Position numbers and translations under genes: made by a program | The notes under the pieces: generated by a model | The model's input: the letters and a program-made list of their open reading frames with translations, nothing else | Database searches by the model: none | What the model was told of the DNA's origin: nothing | Part shown: piece by piece, positions 47,381 to 57,077 of the stretch | Numbering within the stretch: position 1 is the stretch's first letter | Layout of the letters: each line of letters opens with the position of its first letter | NCBI GenBank assembly: GCA_930367215.1 | Contig: OV884058.1 | Coordinates: 169,490,478-169,554,477 of the forward strand | From: Pollenia angustigena | Lineage: Eukaryota > Arthropoda > Insecta > Diptera > Polleniidae | Reading direction: 5' to 3' | Length of the DNA stretch: 64,000 nucleotides

Positions 47381-48443
47381 CACAAAAAAGACCCCAGTTA
47401 TTTCATTTTATTTTTTGTAGTAACATTCCATTAAAACAAAAGCCCTAAATTTAAGGGTAAATTTAATTTTTTTTTTTTTTTTTTTTTTTGTGGCCATTAT
47501 TACTGAGGTCATAAATTCTTAAAGATCATCAATAGAATCCAAATTTTTTCACTTAAACACCCATTTCTAACATTTAAGTCTTAATTTTTTTATATCCTAC
47601 TTTATATAAGCAAGGCGAAAAATGTTTTAATCCAGCTACTAAAAACTAAATTTTCAACACTAACCCTCATTCACTACTAGTAGAGGTGGTTATAAAAATA
47701 TTCTTTGTTTTTTTCTATTCAATTCTTTGTTTAGTCTGTTTTATATTTACTTTTTCCAACTTTTTTTTCTAAAACAATAATTTTAAACATTTATTTTATT
47801 GTTTGAGACAAAGTATAATGTTAAAGTTATTTGGTGATTTAAAACTTTTTACAGAAGTCAATGGCAGACAAATATAGATTGTTATAAAAGATAAAACAAT
47901 TGTTAACTTATTCAATTGTTTGATTTCTTATTGATTTGTTGTTTATAATAAAAAAAAAACAATTCGATTTATATTCGGTTAAAACTTTTATTTAAAATTT
48001 TTTAGTTATTTGTTGGGAAACATTGCTAAAAAAACAGAAATTTTTGTTACGACTTTGGACTTTAACCTTAAACAAATTTGTTTTTCTTAAGAAAGTTTTA
48101 AAAAAAAAAATTACAGCAGATAGTATGAAAATAAATGGGGCTTTTTTCTTAAGATTTATAACAATATAATTGCGAAATTTGTTTACTAATAAGAGTCCTA
48201 AAAACAATCAAATCAAATGAAAACCATAAATATGTAGTATTTTTATGTTAAGCTCAAAAGTTTTTTCAATCTTGTTTTTTATTTTAAAGAAATTTGTTTT
48301 TATGAAAAGGAATCCATACGAGAATTTTATAAAATAAATGGCGTATGATTAATATTTTTAACATTAAAAAGCGTTATAAAAAACGTAGCTATGATTAGCA
48401 GTGACCGTAACAGTTATGCCTTTTTTCATAAAAGTCAGATGAT
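47381..48443. other. No gene seen; long T run
   Basis: AT-rich DNA with a T tract at 47468-47489. Nothing supportable as coding. Confidence 0.45.
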
Positions 48444-48660
48444 AACTGTTATTTTTTGATTTTTATTTTTTTGAGCAAAAATAACAGTTATTTTTTGATT
48501 TTTATTTTTTTGAACAAAAATAACTGTTATTTTTTGATTTTTATTTTTTCGATCAAAAATAACAGTTATTTTTTCGATTTTTATTTTTTTTGAACAAAAA
48601 TAACAGTTTTTATTTGATTTTTATTTTTTCGAGCAAAAATAAAAGTTATTCTCGAAATAA
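48444..48660. repeat. 39-bp minisatellite, about six units
   Basis: AACAGTTATTTTTTGATT-type starts at 48444, 48483, 48522, 48561, 48602 and 48641. Most units end in GAxCAAAAAT or GAGCAAAAAT. One unit has slipped to 41 bp in its T run. Confidence 0.85.
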
Positions 48661-49139
48661 ATTTACGTGTTTTAATAATTTAGATGACTGTTAAGTTTGA
48701 TCTAAAATATAAAAATCAATATATTTTGTCATTGACAAGTGCATGAGGAACAATATGGTATACTTGAATCAGTTTTTCGACATTTAATTCTATATGCTTT
48801 TTTTGTTTTAAAATTCCAATATAACTGTTATTTTCGGTCCCTGATGATTAGGCTTTTGTGTATTTATTAATTTGTATGATTCAAAAAAATTAAATTTGTT
48901 TCACACAATGCGACGCACAGAGGGATAATAGAATTCTTCGCCCACTCAATTTCAAAAATCAATTGATGCATTTTGTAGAAAATGTTTACAGATGATAAAA
49001 CAGGGCATTTGCAGTTTTTTAGAAAAATTTTATTTTGTTTTTAAAAACTGAAGTAAAGTTCATGCAAGGATGCTAAGCAAAAATTAACTTATATTTTAAC
49101 GCAATTCTGTGATCCATATATGCATAACTTTCTTGATAA
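48661..49139. other. No feature seen
   Basis: AT-rich spacer between the minisatellite and the LINE remnant. Confidence 0.4.
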
Positions 49140-49670
49140 TACCATTTAGGCTAGGTTAGAGTGGGGCGGTCAAAAAGACCCCGCATACACTAAATAGGTA
49201 GCGTTACCACGTTGTACGATAACCCGCGAGAAGAAAGTTAGAAAAAGGTAATTCCGATGTGATGGTACTCAGAGTACCCCGCACTCTCTTGACGAATGCT
49301 AGGAGTCTCATTAACCCAATCCCAGAGACTTCCCCGATACCCTGGAAGAAATTATCTCCCAGACAGTTCGCCCTGGAGCGCACGAGCGCCGGACAGTAGC
49401 AAAGTAAATGCTCTATTGTCTCCTTTTCCCCTGGTACCCCACAGAATCTACAATTGCCACTATTCAGCCGCCCTGCCCCCTGGGCGTATACCGGAGTCCA
49501 ACCAGAAGTCTACAGTCCCTTCTCGATAGCGACAGAAGAATTTTCGTCGACTCTGGATCATAGGATCCCCACATTACTTTGGAAACCCTGCACGTTCTGG
49601 TGTTTTCCCAAATCGCCTCTGATCTCCTCCGTAAAGCAGGGTCCGTATCTCTCGTAATATTCTGAATGAG

Positions 49671-49808
49671 TGCCCCGGCAGGCTAGCTGGTAGTGAGCTA
49701 GTCTATCAGCGCCGGGGTTGCGGGTTCTATTCCCGCCAAAGACTCTGGCTTCGTTCCTGCAGACAAGCGTAGAGCTTCGCGGGATTAGCTTAGGGAATTA
49801 AAAAAAAA
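49671..49808 (+). mobile_element. tRNA-derived SINE, copy 1
   Basis: Starts TGCCCCGGCAGGCTAGCTGG, has the T-arm GCGGG/TTCTATT/CCCGC and ends after TTAGGGAATT in eight or more A's. Flanking GAATGAG (49664-49670) and GAATTAG (49809-49815) fit a worn target duplication. The 3' part holds the hairpin CCTGCAGACAAGC...GCTTCGCGGG (49756-49783), shared with the LINE at 60178-60206. Confidence 0.82.
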
Positions 49809-50090
49809 GAATTAGAGCCGGAATGACCATCACTCTATCGTATGGTAAATAGACCCCCCCGTTTCGCCATTTCTTCCGCCTGCTCGTTGCCTTCTATGCC
49901 CTGGTGGCCGCGAACCAAGCAGATGTGAACTATCCTTTCAGCACAGAGTCTATCTATCAAGTCCCTACACTCCTGGACGATCGAAGAGTATGAATAGTCA
50001 GCGGATATCGCCCTAATCGCCACCTGACTATCGATGAAAAAATCAGCAGCCATTTTGGCCGCAAATATCTCCGCCTGGAATATGCTGCAG

Positions 50091-50230
50091 TGCCCCGGTA
50101 GGCTAGCTAGTAGTGAGCTAGTCTATCAGTCCCGGGGTTGTGGGTTCGATTCCCACCAGAGACTCTGGTTTCTTTCCCGCAGACAAGCGTAGAGCTTCGC
50201 GGGGATAAGCATAGGGAATTAAAAAAAAAA
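50091..50230 (+). mobile_element. tRNA-derived SINE, copy 2
   Basis: Same structure as copy 1, with a T-arm GTGGG/TTCGATT/CCCAC that is perfect for a tRNA. The 3' hairpin is CCCGCAGACAAGC...GCTTCGCGGG (50176-50203), then GATAAGCATAGGGAATT and ten A's. It is inserted in the RNase H coding region of the LINE remnant. A target duplication is not obvious. Confidence 0.85.
50143..50153 (+). promoter_or_regulatory. RNA polymerase III B box of the SINE
   Basis: GGTTCGATTCC is an exact match to the B-box consensus GGTTCGANTCC. The A-box region (TAGCTAGTAGTGAG) upstream is only a partial match, so promoter strength is uncertain. Confidence 0.7.
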
Positions 50231-50284
50231 TTATCAGGAAGCCTATAAGATTCCCGAATACCCAGTTGACCATTTAACAAACTA

Positions 50285-50440
50285 ATATTTTTGGGAATAC
50301 AAAATTTTCAATTTACAAGATTTTGTTATTCGTGCTTAATTCCCAATTTTTATTTTTGATAAGAACACTGAAATTTATTGTTGAAGGGATAAGCTATTCC
50401 TATGCGCATTTCAGTGGTTGTTTAGGCCAGATCGCCAGGA
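50285..50440 (-). repeat. Family I repeat, third copy
   Basis: Matches the 170-bp repeats at 16126 and 16391 (TTTTTGGGAATACAAAATTT, GGGATAAGCTATTCCTATGC). In this copy the CTGATGA string is CTGGCGA, so a hammerhead core would be inactive. Confidence 0.75.
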
Positions 50441-51501
50441 AACTTCATCCAAAGATTTTAGAAAAACTAAAGATAACTTCAACTTTAACATGCATATGTA
50501 TACGAAGAAAAATTATGGGGTTTTCATAAACCGTAAGAAGATATGCCAACATGTATAACCGCCTAAAAAATAACATATTTTTGATATTCCCCCGAGCTAT
50601 TTTTTCAATAAATTGAAAGAATTAAGTGTCTTATTTTGCCTAACAAACATAGTAGGTAAATAATAGGTAAAAGTCACGAAATTTGTCATAACATATTTGC
50701 ATAAACTAGTGCCCACTTTGAGTCCAGGTAAAAAAAAATTTGCATTCAAAGTTTTTGCAGTGAGAGTTAAGTTTTGAAGTTTTGTTATTAAAAACTTTTT
50801 TGATGTATATGGCAATAAAAAAAAATCTGAATAGTGGATATCGTTTCAGGGGAAAAATTAAAATTATAGCACATTTTTTATTTTTTTATTTTTTAATGAA
50901 ACTTAGAAACTTAATTCTTAAATTCTAAAATCTATGGAATGTACACACCTTTTTTATTTACTGGTACAAATGAGAATCACATCTGATAGTTTAGGTTTAA
51001 CATTTTTTCGTAGAAAAACTTGGCTGCCAAAATTAATGAAAATATAGGACTCAAAGTAAAATTACATACAGATAACACATGAAACAAATTACACATAAAA
51101 GAAGAAATTAAACACAATATGTGTAATTACACACGAATTGGCAACACTGATTCACTGGCACATATACATGGATGAAGATTTCTAATTTATATGTCTATCT
51201 TGATGAATTTTTTTTTCGTTTTTGTTTTATGAATGTATGAATGTAAAAATAAAAATGTATCGAAATGTTCTTATTGTTCCTTTATAGTAAAAAGTCTTCG
51301 GAGTTCTTAAATGAATCTTCAAAGGGGTTAATCTTATCTTATAATGCAAATATATATTTAAACGTTATAGATTATTTAAATATGTGTGCGTTTCAAAAAA
51401 TTGCATACACCCATGATACCATTTTGCTACTAAAACCACGACAATTCCTAAACAATTTTCGAAAAGGGCTCATCTCCAGAAACTGTAATAAAAAGTTTCC
51501 G
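50441..51501. other. No gene seen
   Basis: AT-rich DNA. TTGGCAACACTG at 51143-51154 looks like a lone hAT-type right end (compare 56886-56897), but no partner was found. 51265-51561 is an open frame without recognised similarity. Confidence 0.4.
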
Positions 51502-52241
51502 CTTCAAATCAGTATTGCCAATTCAGCCATTTTTCACCTTGCTATGCCATTAAAAAATTAATATAGCCATTAGCCATTTTTCAATTTGTTTAGCCATAAA
51601 ACTTTTTTGCCGTTTTTTTCTTTTAAATTAATAACTTTTATTTTCTTATAGAAATGTTTAAAAAAATATAAACCTTTTTAATAATTAAAACGCATTTAAT
51701 ATAAATCACAACTTTTACAAATGTTGAAAATCGCTATAAAGGATGACAATAAAACAGCTTTCAAAATAAAGGAACAGTATGCCAATATTAAATTTAAAAC
51801 ACAGAATTTAGGATAATATTGATCTCACTTTCACTTTGATGGTGAAATGCTGAAGTAGAGAGGGTGTTTAGCCCAGTAAACATCGTTGAAAGTAATGTGA
51901 GAATTAAACTACATTTAGCAACTGTTAATTCAATTTTATCGATAAGGAAAATATTTTTACCATAACAATAAAATATTTAAACCCACAGCCAGGGTTCGAA
52001 ATCAAAATTCGAAATCAAAAACTGTCGAGCAAAACACGAAAATTTCACTTTTGGAGTTGGTTTGAGCGATTGTTCACAATTAATGAATCAGAAGTAGAAG
52101 CAACAGTTTTTAAGTGGGAGAAATTACTATTTTTCTACTTTGACTGCAGTTTTGGTTTGGTAAATATTGTCATGATTATGATTTACCTTCAAAATGTTCA
52201 AAACTAATAAGCACGAGTGATTCCAAGCAGATGATCAATAT

Positions 52242-53109
52242 GATGAATTTCATGTAAAAATCGAGATGCATTGAACCCGACCCCCTCAGATATCGATGAA
52301 ATTTTGTTCATAGCTAAATTTGATCAATACAAACAAACTCTCATTTTTAGAAATTACTGTTTTGCGATTTTTTGGGCGTGACACAGTGGGAACGTTTTCG
52401 AAAAAACGCGAAAATGGTCGAAAAGAGCTCCATTTAAACTACAATAACTCAGAATCGGCTAAACCGATTTCCATGATCTAGGTATCATTAAAAAGATATT
52501 TTAACAGGCTTTATGACACGTTAAAAAAAAAAAAAAAGAAATACACTGTAAAAAAATTTATAACAAAAAAAAATTTTAACTGACGAAAAAACCAAAAAGA
52601 TCAAGGGTTTTTTTACAGTGTATTAATTTTTTAGAAAGGTTTATCCTTCATCTATACCATATCAAAAAATAAAAATGGGTTCTTTTTTAGTTTTTTTTAT
52701 ATAATTTTTTAAGTAGTGTCACTTCTAGTAATTGCCCTTATATTTTATAACAAAAAAAAAATTTTAGGTAACGAAAAACCAAAAAAGATCAAGGATTTTT
52801 TACAGTGTATTACTTTTTTAAGAAAGGTATTTCCTTCACCTATAACATATCCAAAAAGTAAAATGGGTTCTTTTTTATTTTTTTTTTAAATAATTTTTTA
52901 AGAAGTGTCACTTCTAGTAATTGCCCTTATATTTTATAACAAAAAAAAAATTTTAGGTAACGAAAAACCAAAAAAGATCAAGGATTTTTTACAGTGTATT
53001 ACTTTTTTAAGAAAGGTATTTCCTTCACCTATAACATATCCAAAAAGTAAAATGGGTTCTTTTTTATTTTTTTTTAAATAATTTTTTAAGTAGTGTCACT
53101 TCTAGTAAT
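52242..53109 (+). repeat. Left long terminal inverted repeat
   Basis: The outer part contains AACGTTTTCGAAAAAACGCG and AATCGGCTAAACCGATTTCC. Inner units are marked by ACTTCTAGTA at 52721, 52910 and 53098 (periods 189 and 188). Each unit has GATCAAGG, TTTACAGTGTATTA and AATGGGTTC. It ends at TTCTAGTAAT, where similarity to the other arm stops. Confidence 0.9.
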
Positions 53110-53413
53110 ACGTACCGAAAGTTTTCGAATAACAGCGAAAATATCTGGTCACATTCACAAAATAGTTCAACAATTCTAACATTTTTTAAATATTTACAAA
53201 TAGAAAACCATCAACAATTGTTTATATTATTTGCCATGTTTTTATTAATTTGTTTTTTATTTTATTTTAATTTTTTTAAGTTAATTATTTGTAAGAAATT
53301 TTGCGCTGCTCAAATTTGGCACAGTCAGAATATCTGCGCACATGTACAAAAGTTTCATTTATCGGAATGAATGAATGAAAGCCTTGAGTTCCTGTTATAG
53401 TTTTAGCTTCTTT

Positions 53414-55498
53414 TTATCTTGAAAATAGCTTTTCTTTAACGTTGTTGTATTCGTCAGCATCTGCGTAAGCAACTTGTATGGTGGTCTTATATGTTTCTGA
53501 TGCCCAGTGATAGAGTTGCCTCGTTGTCTGGATTGCATTTTTATTTGCAATACTATAATTTCGAGCACCTCTCTTCAATGTCCCTCCGATTCCATCACAT
53601 GCAGATTTTCCGTGACTGGTAGCATAAAAGTGCCATTCAGCGTCAATCCCAAAATCAGATTTGCGATGGCATAAATTAATGAAGTTATATTTATTTTTAT
53701 ATTGTGCTCCTGCACCATCTGATACGTAAATGATTTTATTAATATTGTTGGTTATATTGGCCTTCACGAACTGTATCATTTTTGAAATATATAGATGAAC
53801 TGCTATACTATCATGGGTATTGCAATTAGATATTATGGCGAAGCTTTTATGAGTTAATTTATCGTTATCTAACAATAAACAAACAAAGGAAAAAAACAAA
53901 TAAATAAAAATTATTAAATATTTTGATGAGTGTGGATGGATGTGTTTACTAATACCAAAATATTAAAATAATTACCTTTGTAATAAATAACGAACGGATG
54001 TATTGTAGCCTGATCATTATTCCAATGGTATCCTTGCACGGCATCTTGTACAAGAAATGCATAATTTTCAGCAAAGTCCATTTGAATTAACATTTCTCCT
54101 GATAACAGCGCCGCTCTTTTATTGCTGATAAATTCAGATTGTCGCTTTGCTATGAAATGATGCGGAATCAGAACTTTGATGTGTTCAGTAAAATCGCTGA
54201 CAAATGATTCTGGGTTGGTGGTTAACGTTTCCAGAACACATCTAATCGTTGTATTCCACTTTTTGTATATTATTTCTTCAGTTTGGTTATTTTCAAAATG
54301 TTTTAGCATATGCGTTTTTAGATTATTTAAATTTTTAAAGCAGTGACCACACATTGAAACGCAACACTCGCTTTTTTCTATGTCACCATTACAAACAACG
54401 AATTTGAGAACATCTTTGTAGTCGGTAAATGTGCATTCTCCTTCAATACAAATTGATTTTAAGCCACTTTTTTCAAACATCAATTTTATATTCTGATGCA
54501 ATGTGCATACACAATACAATTTTATACAATTATACAATTTTTTGGCCTTAACATTGTAAATTTTGTAAAACCCACTTTGGCCATGGGATGTTTTTGTTTA
54601 ATTCGTAGTAAGATTCGCGTAGTGAAGATAACATCAGTCTTTTTTGAACTTTTTCACGTAAGTTTCCTTGTTTAACAGTAATTGAATCTTGCGATCCAGG
54701 CATCATTCGGCTAATTTCATCATCTTCATAAAATAACTTGACTATGCTTAGAGTTTCGGTTGGTAAACTACGTCTGCTCATTTTAAAAAGATTGATATCT
54801 GCAAACTTCGTTTTATTCCTTTGGATATCTTTACTTTTTTTGATACAATCGTGAGATATATCATCCCCAAAACGATCTTTAATTTCTGCGTGACTCATAT
54901 TGATTGGTAAGAGAGATAAAAGTTTTTGCTTTTCCAAAAGATTTGAGCTGTTCTCTATTTGATATTTGATGTTTTCCAAAATTTCTTCGTAAATGGCTTT
55001 GACGTTTTCAAGTTGCGCTGACAAATCAGATAATGGATCAGCTCCAAGTGAATCTGCTATATTTTCAAAAATTTGCAGTGATTTTCTATTTCTGTATGAA
55101 TCTCGTTTCATATATTTCCTTTTAAGAGGCGACATTTGGTTTGGTAGATGAGGAATAATATGATCATTTATATTTTCAATGACTTCCGTCCTTTCGATGT
55201 TTGCATTACGGCTGGTACAAGTTGGAAGTTCATTCAATTCTTCGCTAATTTCATCGCTGGGCGTTGTTGGTAAATAATTTGAGACTTCATTTTGCTCCAC
55301 GTTGGATTCATTACGACTGCGCGCTTTTCTCAGTGTATTCCGGCAAGTTTCGCAAATACGGCTACAATAAATGTTGGCGACAGCTGGAAAATATTCAATT
55401 ATATTTGCAGCCTCGTTTTCACTTATTTTACGAAGCGAAGCGCAACACTTATTAGATATTTTTATGCATCTGTACTTATTGTTTGAATTCATATTCAC
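53414..55498 (-). pseudogene. Transposase-like gene of uncertain superfamily, one intron, one frameshift
   Basis: The frame starts at the ATG at 55498 and is open to 54548 (316 codons). It has an N-terminal Cys cluster (C11, C18, C19, then CSRICETC near residue 45) and SRMMPGSQD near residue 262. The frame then changes. The second part (54537 to 53976) has CVCTLHQNIKLM, a C-x2-C-x9-H-x3-H motif (CGHCFKNLNNLKTHMLKH) and MDFAENYAFLVQDAVQGYHW. A GT-AG intron of 107 bp (53975 to 53869) follows; its removal gives FVIYYKDNDKLTHKSFAIIS without a break. The last exon has YVSDGAGAQYKNKYNFINLC, ATSHGKSACDGIGGTLKRGA and a stop at 53414. I remember this motif order from uncharacterised metazoan proteins. 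The acidic residues of DFAENY, SDGAG and CDG are candidates for a DDE/D catalytic site (inference). The frameshift between 54548 and 54537 probably inactivates this copy. Confidence 0.75.
53869..53975 (-). other. 107-bp GT-AG intron
   Basis: On the minus strand the exon ends TATTACAAAG, the intron begins GTAATTATT and ends TTTATTGTTAG after a T-rich stretch, and the next exon begins ATAACGATAAA. Splicing rebuilds an uninterrupted frame across two parts that are otherwise in different frames. Confidence 0.8.
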
Positions 55499-55910
55499 TC
55501 AAATTTCTAAAATATACGCGTAAAAATTGTTATGGGATATCTTGGCTTCTCGAAACTGTTTATAATTATGAACTTCGTTACGTTCATCAGGTGCAATTAT
55601 ATAGCATTTTTTAAGGCAAGCAAGAACTTTTTGCGGTTAAAACATATTCATAATTTTCCTGGGACAACGTTTATTTATTTTACCTGTTAACCCTTCGTAT
55701 GGTACATATTTTGAGCCCTTAGTTCTGGAACATGGTGTCTACCTGAGGAAGAAAAAATAGACCTGAAAAAATCTTTGGAATGAAAAGGGCAACAATTTTT
55801 TTGTTCTATATATATTTCTCTTTATTATGGGTAAAGTAATAAATGTTTATGACAAAATAGAAAATTATTATGAAGAATACATTGATTTTTTTATTCAGAA
55901 TTTTGCGGAA

Positions 55911-56749
55911 TTACTAGAAGTGACACTACTTAAAAAATTATTTAAAAAAAAAAATAAAAAAGAACCCATTTTACTTTTTGGATATGTTATAGGTGAAGGA
56001 AATACCTTTCTAAAAAAGTAATACACTGTAAAAAATCCTTGATCTTTTTTGGTTTTTCGTTACCTAAAATTTTTTTTTGTTATAAAATATAAGGGCAATT
56101 ACTAGAAGTGACACTACTTAAAAAATTATTTAAAAAAAAAATAAAAAAGAACCCATTTTACTTTTTGGATATGTTATAGGTGAAGGAAATACCTTTCTTA
56201 AAAAAGTAATACACTGTAAAAAATCCTTGATCTTTTTTGGTTTTTCGTTACCTAAAATTTTTTTTTGTTATAAAATATAAGGGCAATTACTAGAAGTGAC
56301 ACTACTTAAAAAATTATATAAAAAAAACTAAAAAAGATCCCATTTTTATTTTTTGATATGGTATAGATGAAGGATAAACCTTTCTAAAAAATTAATACAC
56401 TGTAAAAAAACCCTTGATCTTTTTGGTTTTTTCGTCAGTTAAAATTTTTTTTTGTTATAAACGTGTCATAAAGCCTGTTAAAATATCTTTTTAATGATAC
56501 CTAGATCATGGAAATCGGTTTAGCCGATTCTGAGTTATTGTAGTTTAAATGGAGCTCTTTTCGACCATTTTCGCGTTTTTTCGAAAACGTTCCCACTGGG
56601 TCACGCCCAAAAAATCGCAAAACAGTAATTTCTAAAAATGAGAGTTTGTTTGTATCGATCAAATTTAGCTATGAACAAAATTTCATCGATATCTGAGTTG
56701 GTCGGGTTCAAAATTTCAGTTTTATCTCGATTTTTAAATGAAATTCATC
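55911..56749 (-). repeat. Right long terminal inverted repeat
   Basis: Reverse complement of the left arm. Unit markers TACTAGAAGT at 55913, 56100 and 56288 give periods of 187-188 bp. Differences from the left arm are small indels in A/T runs and a few substitutions near the outer end (AAAATTTCAGTTTTATC against ATGCATC), so the arms are similar in age. Confidence 0.9.
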
Positions 56750-56928
56750 ATATGTAAGTTGATCTCAACTTACAATTTTATTGTAATGAATTATTTTTGA
56801 TCTGTTATTGAATTTCAATGTGTTTTTACTTGAGATTTTTTTAGACATTTTCTCCGTAAATTTAGCCATTTTTGGTCACCAAGTTTTGGCAACACTGCTT
56901 CAAATATATATAAAAATGGGTCTATGAA

Positions 56929-57060
56929 ATAACTCCCACGAAATAAGTCCCACTTTTAAAAACGAAATAAGTCCCACCAAAAATTGCTTAAAAAAATGAA
57001 ATAACTCCCACGAAATAAATCCCACTTTTGAAAGCGAAATAAGTCCCACCAAAATGAAAT
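56929..57060 (+). repeat. Two 68-bp units rich in GAAATAA-TCCCAC
   Basis: ATGAAATAACTCCCACGAAA begins both units (near 56929 and 56997), each with three copies of GAAATAAxTCCCAC. The second runs into AAAATGAAATGATTT just before the GAAAT array, so it may be the seed of that array. Confidence 0.7.
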
Positions 57061-57077
57061 GATTTAAAAATTTACTT

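Larger units (their letters stand above)
49145..50275 (-). pseudogene. RNase H-bearing LINE, 3' region, broken by two SINEs
   Basis: Minus-strand reading gives ESYRLPD (upstream of the SINE at 50091), then CSIFQAEIFAAKMAADFF, IDSQVAIRA, VRGHQGIEGNEQAEEMAKRG. These are RNase H motifs with the E of QAE and D of IDS; the last acidic position is E instead of the usual D. Past the SINE at 49671 comes NCRFCGVPGEKETIEHLLCY and CPAL, the Cys/His domain found at the C-terminus of I-, Loa- and R1-type LINE proteins. Several stops and frame changes (one near 49480) show it is dead. The base composition is markedly richer in G+C than the surroundings, suggesting younger or better conserved DNA. Which of the RNase H-containing clades it belongs to is not certain. 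Confidence 0.8.
52242..56749 (-). mobile_element. 4.5-kb DNA transposon with long, internally repeated TIRs
   Basis: Two inverted arms of about 0.85 kb (52242-53109 and 55911-56749) bound a central 2.8 kb with a transposase-like gene on the minus strand. The outermost bases are GATGAATTTCAT. ATAT lies just outside on both sides (52238-52241, 56750-56753), which may be a 4-bp target duplication but is itself palindromic. Each arm has an outer unique part of about 300 bp and three tandem units of about 188 bp. I cannot assign the superfamily. A 4-bp duplication and long TIRs would be compatible with Sola-type elements, and repeat-laden arms also recall foldback/Galileo designs, but neither is shown. 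Confidence 0.85.
51510..56897. mobile_element. hAT-like element with perfect 8-bp TSD, hosting a second transposon
   Basis: The left end CAGTATTGCCAA and right end TTGGCAACACTG pair as hAT terminal repeats, with AGCCATTTTT-rich DNA inside each. The flanks CTTCAAAT at 51502-51509 and 56898-56905 are identical. Apart from the nested element at 52242-56749, only 732 bp (left) and 148 bp (right) belong to it, so it is a short non-autonomous copy. Confidence 0.82.

Noticed and set aside
50091..50170. Functional tRNA gene
   Set aside because: The T-arm and B box are good, but there is no consistent acceptor stem or anticodon arm, and the unit has a SINE 3' hairpin and poly(A) with several copies.
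54537..54600. Second intron between the first two parts of the transposase-like gene
   Set aside because: Available GT and AG pairs would give introns of only about 25-70 bp or leave conserved residues out; a simple indel is more likely.
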